From contig CM046833.1 in the NCBI GenBank assembly GCA_025618425.1, forward strand, positions 35,872,774 to 35,936,773: a DNA stretch of 64,000 bases. Reading direction: 5' to 3'. This stretch comes from Heliocidaris tuberculata (taxonomy: Eukaryota; Echinodermata; Echinoidea; Camarodonta; Echinometridae). The translations under genes and the position numbers were made by a program. Below, piece by piece: positions 19,555 to 31,039 of the stretch. The stretch's first letter is position 1. Each line of letters begins with the position of its first letter. Under the pieces are notes generated by a model that did not search any database, was not told where the DNA came from, and was given only the letters and a program-made list of their open reading frames with translations.

Positions 19555-20929
19555 GGATGATTCGTAATGATAGAGCTAAAATAAATAAACAACTTTCGCC
19601 TTCCTTATCAGTATCAATTATTATTCACTGTGAATGAGGCTGGACATCCCTTAATTAATTTCATTATTGAACTGAAAAAACAATCTGAAAAAATCTAAAA
19701 ACTGAAAAACAAACAGCAACAAATGTGAAATACTATAGCGCAAGAAGGTATTTATGGTATCTATTTACTTTTTTACCTTGATTGGAGATGATAGAGTATT
19801 ATCATTTCATTTTACATACTTATATGTGGTTTCATCTGCGAGGAAAGGAGGCGACTTGGTATCATTCCGAGATATCCCTTTAAAGCGTAGAATATAAGGC
19901 ATGATGAAAAAGGGTCCACTTTGTATTTGGTAGTATATTTCGATATGATAGAAAGAACTTCTTTTATCCCTCTCTCGATAGGATCTTTTAGCAAGCAGAA
20001 ACGGACAAGACGTGAAATAAATGTGTGGGTTTTTTTGTGTGTGTGTGTGTGTTTTTTTTTTTTTAATGTAATAGTGGTTTAAGGAGAGCAAACGAGAACG
20101 ATAATGAAAGCAATTCCAAAGAAAAACATTAAAGCTGGAAACGTCCACATGTACTCAGCAATGAATAAGGTTGAACAATACTCACACTTTCAATGGCTAG
20201 CGGTCATAGCTCTTATCATCTTCCCCGTTTTTTTTTTGCGTCACTCAATTTTTAAGCCACTCTAGATTTCAAAAGGTTCATTTTTCCATGGCACAGATAA
20301 ATGACATGTATTTTTTATCATTATTATTTTTGAAAATATGAAACGATGTTATTCACTGATGTACTTTGTGTTTTCAAAACAAGGACTTGAAGAAAAAAAA
20401 TGCTCGTAAAAGATCTACTTTCTTTTATCACTCTTTAACGTCCCCTCTGACTATCTATATTTCTACAGGGCTCATTTTTCTGTCTCTTTCTCTCTCTCTC
20501 TTTCTCCAAGTTTCACTTATCTGTTTTCCCTTTTATCTATCTTTTTCATCTTCCCCTTTGTTTCTTTCCCCACTTCCGTACTTACATCTTACAATGTATG
20601 AAGGATTTAGGATTGGATGAGATGATAGATGTACGTGTGGCCTATTTTGTTCCTTTTCATTTACCCTATATTTTTTTCAACACGGTCAACTTGTTTTAGC
20701 CGAAGAGTATTTTGTATAAATAAGGCAAGACGTTTAAATTTTTATTCAGTCTCTTCACATTTATCAACAAAGACGTTTTGTTCCTGCAGTCCAGTCTCAG
20801 ATCAACTTTTCGTCAACCTACAAGACGTCCTTTATCTGTTGTAGGGGAAAATTGCAGAACAGAATATAAAATATTTTTTAAAAGAGAATAATAATAAAAA
20901 AATCCACTAAATTTCATCAATCAACAACC
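19555..20929. other. Upstream region of the first GPCR gene
   Basis: It contains a (GT)n/(T)n tract near 20030-20070 and a CT-rich tract near 20480-20580. No promoter element stands out with confidence. Confidence 0.35.
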
Positions 20930-21807
20930 ATGCTTGGTATTAGCAACACCACGGATTTGCTGCAACGAGAGTCAGGCTATACGTTTGTAAATGAAACTGA
21001 TGAAATCGGTACTGAAGCGGTTCCTACCGCTGCAGGCCGGCCGCCTAATCGAGGTTTCCATAGTTTGCTTTGGCCTCTGATAATGGTTACTTTGATAATA
21101 TGCACCAACGGTCTCAGTCTGGCTGCATTCGCCGTTGAAAAGCGACTCCGGGGTTACAACAATTACTTCATCATCAACCTCACCATCTCCGACTTTCTCT
21201 TCGGGTTTGTCCTGATCCTGACGTCCGTCCATACCTACCTTGGAAGGTTCCCACTTTCTCTGAATTGGTGCAGGGTGTACCAAGGCGTTTATAGTAGTCT
21301 TCAGCTTGTCTCCAATCTGGTCATTGTCGTCATCTGCATTGATCGCCATCGTGCCACGTACGATCCGATCGGGCATTTCACCAGTCGTAGCAAGCGGAAG
21401 GCGATATATACGCTAACATCTGCGTCTGGGTTGTTTCGACGCTGTTCTGGTTCTCCTTTTCAACGATCCCTGATTTCATCCTGCAGTTTGACAGCAGAGG
21501 ATCATGCACCATCTGGTATTTCTACAACCCAATTACCCAGACAGTACCAGTCTTTATCCGGTTCGTTCTTCCGTTCATCATTATCTCGATCCTGTACGTG
21601 AGAATCTTCGTCATGATTCGAGAGACGCTTGGCGGTAAACATGTCAGCAAGGAGTTCGCAGGCGACAGCAAACGCCCTGAAGATGGCGAATCTGAAGTCA
21701 AGACGATACGCACAACTGCGTCCGTGACCGAGAGTGGCGAAAAGAAGAGCCATTGGTCACAGCAACCACCAGCCCCAGTTGCAGAAACTGTAAGTAACCT
21801 CTTAAAT

Positions 21808-22352
21808 TGGTGCTCCGACATAAACTATGCTCCGGCGACAATCGCCCCGGGCTTTATTTTCGTCAAAGGTATAGGGTTGGGGTTAGGGTTGCAATTAAGT
21901 TTTAGGGGTTTTTTTAACCCTTTTGAGACAATTGACCACATTTTGTAGTTTGACTCAGTAATTTTTGATTCAGAGCTTTAAAAAATATACCAGATGCACG
22001 AGTAGAAAGAGCAAAATTTTCTGCACACACTATGTCCATTTTTATTGCATGACCATATTGCATTTGATGGCTGGAATTTTTATAATGAGAATAAGCTTTG
22101 AAACCCTTAAATTGGCAACACATTGAGAGGTTCAAAATCAATGTTTTTCATCAAAATTGGCAATCTTTTCAACTTTTCGACAAAATTCCTAACCACATAC
22201 ATTGTTTTCGAACACATTACACCTTATTAGAACCATGTAGCACTAAAAAAATATATATTTATATTATTGTTGCCAATTTGAAGAACAAAATGTGATCAAT
22301 TTAACCCTTAAATAATTCCCGTCCCGAAAGGGTTAAATGGAAGCGGAGCAAT
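21808..22352. repeat. TU-like 15-bp unit remnants around the intronic MITE
   Basis: TGCTCCGACATAAACTATGC and the following CCGGCGACAA (21811-21842) match the inverted-orientation unit. GAAGCGGAGCAATTGTTG (22337-22354) matches the direct-orientation unit. They flank the piggyBac-type MITE inside the GPCR intron, as a miniature foldback would. Confidence 0.35.
21918..22332. mobile_element. MITE with TTAA flanks and CCCTTT ends, copy 1 (intronic)
   Basis: Flanked by TTAA at 21914-21917 and 22333-22336; ends are CCCTTTTGAGAC and GTCCCGAAAGGG. CCC-type ends with a TTAA duplication fit piggyBac-derived elements. A second copy lies at 48460-48849. It sits in the intron between the two exons of the GPCR. 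Confidence 0.75.
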
Positions 22353-23151
22353 TGTTGCTGTAGTATGTGTCCCACAACCCTTAAATTTTCTTTGTGGTCA
22401 TTGTCCTTCGTCATCACACGAGTCACAATAAGCAAATAATTTTCCGTAAATTAATTTCCCTTGGAAACAAAAATTTGATGCGTTTTCCCGAAGATCTTAG
22501 TAGGGCTATAGATCTATAGGACACAAGTCATTTGCCATATTTCTCTTCTTGCAGGCTGCGGTGTCCCTCTAAAATACAACGCTTAAGGCCACATTAAAGT
22601 CATTAACCATGCCCATTTGCTAGCATGTGTTAAAGCCTTGTGCCTTTCGGAATAGCCAAAGGGGCCCGTCCCTAAAACCGATGAAATTCTAAACCTTCCT
22701 ATTATTCGTTCCTGACGCATTTCAGTCACCATCATGTCCGGATTGTTGCTACGTTGGGCAGTTATCAAGGAGGTTTCTCCAAATAGATGTAGGCCCATGC
22801 CTACGAAATTTTGAAGGACATTTATTAATTCCAAATTTATTACAGGGCAGTGGTCAAACAAGGAATCGCGAATCAGCTGCAGAGGTGCGCAACGCCACCA
22901 AGACATTGCTTTTCATCATCATCTCTTTCTTCATCTCCTGGTGCCCTGTCTCGGTTATCCTGCTTGTTTACGCCATCAAGCCATCGCTCATCTACCCTAG
23001 GTTTCCTGACTGGTTTCATCTCATACCTAGCTGGATGCCCTACGCCAATGGCCTACTCAATCCGCTATGCTATGTCATCTCTCAGCCGCTCTTTCGGAAG
23101 ACTGTCCTGGGTTTGCTCTGTCACCCTTCACGCTACTACCGTCGTGGGTAA

Positions 23152-24172
23152 CCACCCCCGCCCCCCCCCCCTGAAAGTGGCGTAGCTTGGGCCAAGTCCT
23201 CGAGGTTTATGAGTTGTGGAATTCCCAGTGCAATATCATGATCACTGACATTAAACAATTCCATAACTTTAGTTCTGATTTAGTTCCCTTGAATATACTT
23301 TCTTTCTGTGGCTATTTCATTTCCCCTTGCCCCCTTTAGTTACACTGGTGAAAGTTTAATTGTTCTTGTTCAAATTTGTTCATTCGCTGCTACTATCTTG
23401 CACTTCTCATTCCACTTTCAGAGTTTTCTGCTCTAAACCTAAACCGAACTATCTTGTTATATACTTCAACACACTTCACGATAGTTCATACACATATGTC
23501 ATGCTATTTTGGTTTTATTTGTTTAGTGGCCGATCCAGGATTGTCTTGGTGCGGGGGGGGGGGGGGGCGGCTCAAGTCCGGAAAATTATGTGACAAGCAG
23601 GAAAGGGTCATATTTTTAGGTGCCTTCGGGGATTACAATATTACTGCCTTGTGCATAATTAGTTGGCACGTTTCTTTATTTGTACTTAATATAGTTGAGG
23701 TTGTTACAGTAATCATAACTGGGTTTTGGCCGGTGCGGTATCCCGGATCCACCCCCCCCCCCCCCCCGCGCCATTTGTGTGTGCGTGTGTGTGTGTGTGT
23801 ATTGTTCATGGTATGTTAATACAAAAAACGCAGATAATGTGAAGTACGTTTTGATATGATGCGATTATGTTATACAGGGCCCTGTCTTCCAAAGATTTGC
23901 GATTGATCCGAATCGATGACAAGTCCACCAATCTATCGCAATTTGCAAATTTACAATCTCCTATATTTTTAGTACAGAGTTGCGATCATGCGCGGCGATT
24001 TTTTTATTTTTTTTTTTTTTTTTGGTGTTTTTTTTTTTTTTTTTGGGGGGGGGGGTTGTTTTTTGTTGTTGTTTTGTCTCGGCCGGGGAGGGGGGGGGGG
24101 GAAACGCGACTAGCCTTTGCCATTTTGTTGCTGTACAATCTTCAAACTTTCCAGGAGGAGGGAGCACAAGTC

Positions 24173-24225
<53 letters not shown>

Positions 24226-25150
24226 GATTGCCGCCCGTGGTTACGATCAATTTGTGATCAATTTGAATCAATCGCAACTCTTTATAGGACGGAGCCAAAG
24301 TATGATTTCTTTTAGGTAGTACATGCATAAGAATACACGTCTTGAAGGAAAAGGTAATATTTTTGAAGATCGTTTTATTTGCTGTATACCTGTCTATCAT
24401 ATAAACAGCATACCGTATGTTGTATGATGTATACGTCCAAGTGTTTTTATGTATAGACTATCTCACGAAAATTATGCTTTGCAACATCTGTACATTGAAA
24501 AACTCCTCCGATTATTCCTGTAATATTCTGAGGCCATAACTGTATTGTCTGCTGGATAATTGTTGCACTTTCTATTACTTAATGATTTTAACAAAGGTAC
24601 TCCACTGACTGTTTTGTATGTGTTTTACATTGTGTACTTTGAAATATCACTCTGCGATACTGATGATTAAATCAGTAAGGAAAATAGTTACGAAAATGTT
24701 CAGAATAAAATTTGTTGAAACTTAGTTACATGTAGAATATCAGTATAATTTATGTCACTTCATGTTATTGACACTGGGTCTTTGTTGTTCACTAATATTG
24801 TGATGTATATAAACTTGTGACCAAAGAAAGAAGAAGAGATTTTGTTAATTTTATGTGAATGAATAAATAAACTCTTGAACAAGGAACTGTCAAACAGCAA
24901 AGTCTCAATGTGGACAAATTTATTGAAGTTGAATACACCCGCAAGAGATCCTACTGTCATTTATCCCAGATTCGATCTTTTAACTTCTCTTGACTCTCTC
25001 ATTAGGTATTCATTTCAGTTTGCCTGTGTGTTTGGATGGGTGCTTGTGTGTGTGCGTGTGTGTGCGTGTGTGCGTGTGTGTGCGTGTGTGTGTGTGTGTG
25101 TGTGTCTCTCTCTCTCTCCCTCTCTGTTTCTCTGCCCTATTCCCTTTTAA
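23152..25150. other. 3' flank of first GPCR: low-complexity tracts and MITE remnant
   Basis: It holds a G-run and C-run pair near 23553 and 23750, bounded by inverted GGCCGATCCAGGAT-like and GGATCC-containing text, probably a MITE. It also has T and G runs at 24000-24100, (CT)n at 24183-24223 and (GT)n at 25045-25110. AATAAA motifs near 24703 and 24844 could serve the GPCR transcript. No exon is seen. Confidence 0.4.
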
Positions 25151-25215
25151 TAGGGTTGGTCACATTTGTCCGATAACGATAACGATAACGAGATTTTCAA
25201 TTAAAGGTCACCCTA

Positions 25216-25615
25216 GTAGTATACTCCCTATACCTGAAGAAATTAAAGGTTGTCCCACACTTTTATCTTTTAAACGAAAATATAAGCTGTATCTCCTGAA
25301 ACTTTGATAATCTTCTTTTTGCCTCTCTTTGTTATGTCCTTTTGTTGTTTCTTTTTGATGTAGAATTAGTTTTCGTATTTCACTGCTCTTAACAATAATT
25401 CATATTATATTTTGAAGTTTTAGCTATATTTTAATGTGTTGGGGGATTGACCTCAAATAGGTCATATGGCCTTTGTCAATCCCTCCACATTTTGATTTGT
25501 TTGATTTGTTTTGCTGCATTTTATTCTATTTTCTAGTTTGAATGTACATGTATATACTTGTTCTTGATGTTTTTTATTTCAATCAATTTGTGGAAAATAA
25601 ATGAACTGAACTGAT
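25216..25615 (+). mobile_element. 5'-truncated LINE 3' end
   Basis: The reading frame ends IPEEIKGCPTLLSFKRKYKL followed by YLLKL and a stop at 25307. This is the SxxxFKxxLKxYLL pattern typical of the C-terminus of CR1/L2/Rex-type reverse transcriptases. An AT-rich 3' part ending AAATAAATGAACTGAACTGA follows, as is common for LINE 3' tails. Only the last residues of the enzyme remain. Confidence 0.5.
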
Positions 25616-25621
25616 ATGGTA

Positions 25622-25765
25622 GTGGGTGTCGTAGCCGAGTGGTTAAAATCTTTCGACTGGAAATGCGAGGGTCATGGGTTTGATCCCCGGTACGGCACTT
25701 ATGCCCTTGAGCAAGGCATCTTATCTACATTGCTCTTTTATCGTACATTAAATAAATTGTGTTTG
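25622..25765 (+). mobile_element. tRNA-derived SINE
   Basis: The head contains an A-box-like TAGCCGAGTGG and a B-box-like GGGTTTGATCCC. The text between (CGACTGGAAATGCGAG) is as in tRNA-Ser, then CGGCAC. A non-tRNA body follows with CCCTTGAGCAAGGCA, a motif found in several SINE families, and an AT-rich tail. It lies directly after the LINE tail. A functional tRNA gene is unlikely because the acceptor and anticodon stems do not pair well. Confidence 0.65.
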
Positions 25766-26386
25766 GCATAATAATATGTGTGTGAGTGTGTTTCTTTAAA
25801 AAATATATTTTAGAAATAACATAATAGAGCGTGTCATCTGTGTCCTATTGTTTGTCGCACAAAAGGTTGAGTCAAAACTCCCTAACACACACTGTGAAGT
25901 ACTAATTGGATTGGGTTGAAACTTTCCACATCATCAAAATAGATATATCTCTTTGTTTCTTTAGAGTTTGAATATCAGACAATGCATAGTTTTTAAGCTA
26001 TACCAGAAAAGCGATGTGAAGTACAATCCCAGCAAGTTCACACACAAAGTTTGAATGTCCAGGAAAACATGGTCATTTTGAATGAGAGTAAAAACATATT
26101 TCAAAATGGTATTTTACCCTGAAATTTTGTCAGATGGTAGATTAATAAATGAACTTTTAGAACATACGGAAAACTTAAAATAAAAATTTCCACCCCAAAC
26201 CACCTTTTTCAGAGCTTTACTCTAAAACTCCCATTGCGACTTATTGGTCGTTTTGTGGTGGAGGGTCACTTATGGTGTGTACGTGTGAGTATGGTCGTGA
26301 TTGTTGATAGCAGAGCAGCTCTAGGGTGTACCTTTTAATGAAAAATCTCGTTATCGTTATGTCATCGGACAAAATTGACCAGCCTT

Positions 26387-26527
26387 TGAAGGTACACCGA
26401 CTATAAGGTGTATATGTGTAAGTATGCGCGTGTATTTTGATAGTATAGGGCAGCCCTGGGGTACACCTTTAATGAAATAACTCGTTATCGTCATCGTTTT
26501 CGGACAAACTTAATATGACCAGCTCTT
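26387..26527. mobile_element. Solo right arm of the GATAACG inverted-repeat family
   Basis: GGTACACCTTTAATGAAATA is followed by CTCGTTATCGTCATCG and CGGACAAACTTAATATGACC. This matches the right arms at 26318 and 34260. The left arm is missing. Confidence 0.5.
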
Positions 26528-26835
26528 TTTTTTCTCTCTCTCTCTCTCTCTCCCTCTCTCTACCTCTTCTCGCTAACTTTATTTCACTGCTGTTTCTGAT
26601 CTTATTCCTTCCGTTTGCAACCAATCGTCGCTGTCCTCTGATTCTATTTTCCCCTCTCTCCCCTCTCTCTCTCTTTCTATGTCTGTCTGTCTCTCTCCCC
26701 TCTTACATTCTCTTCTCACTTTCCTTCATTACACCTGTGCTTCTGATCTTATTCCCTACGTTTAGAAACAATCGTCTCCGTCTTCTGATATTCCTCCCCC
26801 CCCCCCCTCTCCCTCTCTCTCTCTCTTTCAACTGA
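26525..26835 (+). repeat. CT-rich tract
   Basis: Interrupted (CT)n with a C-run near 26796. A 106-aa ORF across it is low-complexity and not credible. Confidence 0.85.
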
Positions 26836-26902
26836 TCTGCAAAGGCATTCAAAAAACTCTCATGCTGTATAATAAGGAGTAGGCTGCAACTACATGTACT
26901 AA

Positions 26903-27359
26903 AGGGTTGGTCACATTTAATGATAACAATAACGAGATTTTGAATTAAAGGTACACCCTATTAAAGCTGCCCTACTATTAACAGTCACGAGCATAATCAT
27001 ACGTATACACACCATATATAGTAGGGTGTACCTTTAAAGGGAGCCACCGCTCGATATCCATGTACGTTCAAATTCATTCGCTTGCCCCTATTGCAAGGCC
27101 GTGCATAACAACAGTCTTGGAGCAGCGAACAAATTTGCCGTCGAGGGTGGGGTAGTTTGTCAGTTGGGTTGTTCAGTTCGTCTTACTTCGGTCGAATGCG
27201 TATCATTGCAATTGCGTGCTCGTTTACCAAAGACGTGCGGAGATTCCTGAATATTACCCGAGCCGGGCCAAGCTCCAAAACACCACGATTGGCGACTTTT
27301 CGGTCCCTTTAATTGAAAATCTCGTTATCTTTATCGTTATCGGACAAATGTAACTGGCT
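26903..27359. mobile_element. GATAACG inverted-repeat element, copy with unrelated interior
   Basis: The left arm (AAAGGGTTGGTCACATTTAA) includes its own internal palindrome (AAAGGTACACCCTA...TAGGGTGTACCTTT). The right arm is at 27305-27359. Between them, 27039-27300 is higher in GC and unrelated to the other family members, perhaps captured sequence. Confidence 0.55.
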
Positions 27360-28240
27360 ATCTTTGTCATGTTAATACGAACGAGACGTAGAGAGTATTG
27401 ATGTGTGTGTATATCTTTACTAATCTTTTGTATTTTCTGCTTATTTGGGCCCTACAGCTGAATCGTGATAACAAAATAAAACAAAAGTGATATATAAATA
27501 AACAACTTTTGTCAGCATTCAATGAATTGAGATATCTAGTTATAATAATAGCAAATGTGCAGGAAATTAATTTTACCTATCATAGCTGTCCAAACTTCCA
27601 AATGTGTGTGACTATCAATTTGTAACATTATTTGTTCCTTCATTTAATTTAGTTTTCAAATCATCATTCACGCGTACAGTATATTAGGTGTCTTACGACT
27701 ATATACACAAATACATTTTGACAATACATTTATCATTTTAGTTTACAGAGTTCAATAGGCCTATAACGTGATAAGAAATGGGTTGAATTAGATAGTAAAT
27801 TCAATATGGTAAAAAAATTGCACAAGATGTTACCCTAAAAGGTGCAAAGTTGAAAAGTATCGGACACGATGAAATACAAATACATCAGGCATGTTCTACC
27901 AACATGACCAAACGGAACTTCTGTCTAGTGATTTAAGCCGCTCGTTAAATTCAGGAGGCTAGAATCCTGTGTTGCCCCTCCCCGGTTTCATAGACGCAGG
28001 CTATGTTACAGTGGAAGACACTCCGTTCCTCTGATATGACGTTAAATGATGGTCCCTGTAGAAGAGAGCTGACCAACTTTGTACGTTAAGAACCCACTGC
28101 CCTATTCGTAGAAGAGTAGATGAACATCCCAATCAGTTATATCGGGAGAAGACACCCGAGGATCACAGCGATTTAGTTCGCTTTTCCCTTCACTGGAACA
28201 CGTGACGTCAAATGCATTTATGTATTTATAATTGCAACCG

Positions 28241-28295
<55 letters not shown>

Positions 28296-28994
28296 TTAAA
28301 ACAAGTTGGATTGCGCATTAATTTTATCTAGGCTATTCAAGAATGGTACAAAGTGAAGATTGGAAAGTTCAAAAGTAAAATAACTTTACTGTGTGTAAGA
28401 TACACAACCATTTCTATTTTAGACAGTTAGTGTTATTCAAAGTACATCGAGGTGCTTTATTCAGCTAGTTTGAGCGAAGATTTAAACTCTAGTAATACTT
28501 TTGCGAACCGCTGAAGCTCAAAGCTGCACTGTGAAATACATTACACACAAGGCGGCGGTGAAAGATGTAACTCATAATTGCACGTATTGCACTAACTACA
28601 GGATATTTTGACCCAGAAATCTGAAACCCATAACCGGGTAATGGATTTGCGATTTCCAGTTCAGTCATAATAATTTAATACCTAAAGCTTCTTAGGCTTA
28701 AACTTTAGAATCTCTCTACAATGTTTGTAAATTTATAATACGTCTATGGTATGTATAATGAAAATGGCAAACTCTTTTTTTTTCCCCCATTAAATTTGTA
28801 GACTTAATTTTAGATTACAAGCAAAGTTCCCGATTGCTTAATTGAAAATATTACTTTTCTTGCGTTTCGTCCCCGATTGCGTTATTTTATTGCCTTAAGA
28901 CTACAAGACTGCGCCAGCGACTCTGACGCTCCATGTATGTAAAGCCCGGCACACCCGATGCGTCATTTGCTGACGTTAGGACTGCGTCAGTGAC
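27360..28994. other. AT-rich spacer with an (AT)n microsatellite
   Basis: A perfect (AT)n run lies at about 28242-28292. Otherwise no exon or bounded element is recognised. Confidence 0.5.
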
Positions 28995-29290
28995 TTGTAC
29001 GGTCTTTAGCGCGTACGTCATGAAAGAGTGATATCGTTTGAAAAGTGATTGCAAAATGAACAGTCAAAAAATATTTTAGTAACTGGTATATGGGTTAATT
29101 GCCTTCACAGGCTAGATTAGCGCACGTAATGACGCAGACTATATTAGCGCAAGCAATAACGCAATCGAAATACGCCTTTGTGTAGGCCGTAACGTCCTAG
29201 AACCAGGGAATGCAAAATGAAGAGGGTAAGCAATGCTCATTGCTTTCATAGGGTTATAATGCAATCGAAATGAGGCCTGGTGTGCGACTA
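28995..29290 (+). repeat. Dispersed repeat, copy 2 of 2
   Basis: Similar to 1741-1921, with GTGATTGCAAAATGAACAGT and AACTGGTATATGGGTTAATT. A partial second unit (AATGCAAAATGAAGAGGGTA...GCAATCGAAATGAGGCC) follows in tandem. It ends about 20 bp before the stop codon of the second GPCR and is probably in its 3' UTR. Confidence 0.55.
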
Positions 29291-29310
29291 GTTTAATGGC
29301 CTACTTGACG

Positions 29311-31039
29311 TTACCCACGGCAGTAGCGCATGGGGTGACATAGCAATCCGAGAACAGTTTTGCGAAAGAGAGGTTGAGAGATGACGTAGCAGAGCGGATT
29401 AAGTAATCCGTTCACATAGACCAACCAGCCGGGTATGAGGAGAAACCAGTCCGGAAACCGTGGATAGATGAGAGACGGTTTGATGGCGTAGGTAATTGAG
29501 ATGAGAGAAGAAGGTAACCACGTGATGAAGAAACAGATGACAATGAAGAGCAAAGTTTTTGTGGCGTTGCGAACTTCCGACGCAGATTCGCGCTTAGTTG
29601 ACATCTGGACTCCCTAGAAATAACCAAAGAAAATATTGACAATATTAACAATATGATTTGACATAGATTCAATATTCGTAAGTACACGTAATTCGATAAG
29701 ATATTATAGTTTTCAGGGAAACGGAATTTATTTTAAACGAAGTTTGAGCACAATAATACTTAAATATAGCAAAATAAGAATGTGAAGCTCCCATTCAGCA
29801 TATTTTTACTTCCTCCTAAAAGTATCCGGACGAATATCCACTGGACTATCGCCATCGGACATCTAACCTCCTGGAAAACTACATCCCAGGACTAAGGCCA
29901 CAGGTATATCCCTCGGACAACTACCGAAGGAGTGATTAGCTAGGAGGGGTAGCCCGGGTATAGGCTAGCTGTTTTATATCGCAATTACGTATTGTTCTTG
30001 TTAACTTTGTCCTATGGTAGTTTTCGAGCATAAGAGTTTGTCAGCGTGCAACTTGTCCTAGGGATGGCTTCCCGGATGCAACTGGATCAAATTTTAAAAA
30101 GTTTAAAGGTTGTCCTCGGTTCTTGTAATGTTTTATCTCGCAAAGAAATAGATTACCAGAACGAAATATTGGTTTTAAGGAAGTGAGGAGTGTTGGAATA
30201 CTTACAGTATCTGCCATTGAGGCTGCTAACTGGGGACAGTGCTTCTTCCTCTCACCATCATCTGCAGTGGAGATAGTCGCACACGTCGTTCTGTTCTCCG
30301 ATTCGCTATTCTCGGACCGTTTGATGTCGCTTTCGAAGTCCTTGTTGATGTGTTTACCACCACCCAGCGTCTCTCGAATCTTGATGAAGATTCGCACGTA
30401 CAAAATCAACATGATGAAAAACGGGATGATAAATCGGATCAATATTGTTATGATATTTCCGATCGGGTTCACAAAGTGCCACACCAAGCAACCTCTTGTG
30501 TTGTTAAACCGCGTGATGAAGTCGGGGATCGTTGAAAAGGAGAACCAGAACACCGTCGAAACTATCCAAACGCTGATATTAGCGTATATCGCCTTCCGCT
30601 TGCTACGACTGGTGAAATGTCCGATGGGATCGTAGGTGGCACGATGGCGATCAATGCAGATGGCCAAAATGACCAGATTGGACACAAACTGGACGCTGCT
30701 GAAGACGCCATAAAACACCTTGCACCAATTGTTACTTGGGAGTGGAAAGAGTCCGAGGTATGTGTGAAGAGAGGTTATGATCAGGACAAATCCGAAGACA
30801 AAGTCGGAAATGGTGAGGTTGATGATGAAGTAGTTGTTGTAACCCCGAAGTCGCTTTTCAACGGCGAATGCAGCCAGACTGAGACCGTTGGTGCCGATTA
30901 TCATAGTCACCAAGAGAAAAGGCCCCAAAACAGCATGGACACCTCGTCTTCTACCAACACGCGTCACTTCCGATATGCTTTCAGTCACATAATATGTCTG
31001 CTCTTCAAGCAGTTCTGTTGTATTGCCGTCACTAAACAT
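29311..31039 (-). CDS. Class A GPCR, two exons, 378 aa, intact paralogue
   Basis: Exon 1 is 30206-31039 (278 codons) and exon 2 is 29311-29613 (100 codons plus stop), joined in phase 0 within intracellular loop 3. Seven helices are visible: TM1 about 37-60, TM2 69-93 with Asp79, TM3 107-130 preceded by Cys106, TM4 152-173, TM5 194-217, TM6 296-320 (FFITWLP) and TM7 334-356 with NPLCY 350-354. Cys184 in loop 2 can pair with Cys106. The DRY position is DRH (130-132). The N-terminus has an NTT glycosylation site and no signal peptide. Over TM1-TM3 it is nearly identical to the broken plus-strand copy at 20930-23151, so the two are inverted duplicates. The pattern resembles amine-type (muscarinic/histamine-like) receptors; the ligand is unknown, and it could belong to the lineage-expanded orphan GPCRs of sea urchins. 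Confidence 0.94.
29821..29925. repeat. Degenerate 14-16-bp repeat in GPCR intron
   Basis: TCCGGACGAATATCCACTGG is followed by ACTATCGCCATCGGACATC and similar text. GGAC recurs about every 15 bp for six or seven units. It lies in the intron that corresponds to the one carrying TU-like units in the paralogue. Degenerate and of unknown class. Confidence 0.35.

Larger units (their letters stand above)
20930..23151 (+). pseudogene. Class A GPCR, two exons, broken by a 2-bp frameshift
   Basis: Exon 1 is 20930-21789 and exon 2 is 22846-23151, joined in phase 0 by a GTAAGT...ACAG intron. It encodes TM1 (TNGLSLAAF), TM2 with the conserved Asp (LTISDFLFG), TM3 ending CIDRHRATYDP (the DRY position reads DRH), and in exon 2 TM6 (FFISWCP) and TM7 (NPLCY). 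At 21403-21410 the sequence GCGATATATACG carries one TA more than the paralogue at 29311-31039. The reading frame after TM3 is therefore lost: the open frame ends at residue 223. The shifted frame resumes full similarity through TM4, TM5 and loop 3 to the donor, with no second defect. It is either a very young pseudogene, a polymorphic allele or an assembly error at a TA repeat. The family resembles muscarinic and histamine receptors; the ligand is unknown. Confidence 0.88.
25152..26382. mobile_element. Inverted-repeat element (GGTCACATTTGTCCGATAACG family), large copy
   Basis: The left arm AGGGTTGGTCACATTTGTCC with a run of GATAACGATAACG (25152-25212) has its inverted partner at 26318-26382 (CTCGTTATCGTTATGTCATC...GACCAGCC). 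The interior carries a LINE tail and a SINE. Shorter relatives lie at 26387-26527, 26903-27359 and 34181-34322. Confidence 0.6.

Noticed and set aside
25622..25700. Functional tRNA-Ser gene
   Set aside because: A- and B-box-like text is present, but stems pair poorly and the sequence continues into a SINE body with an AT-rich tail.
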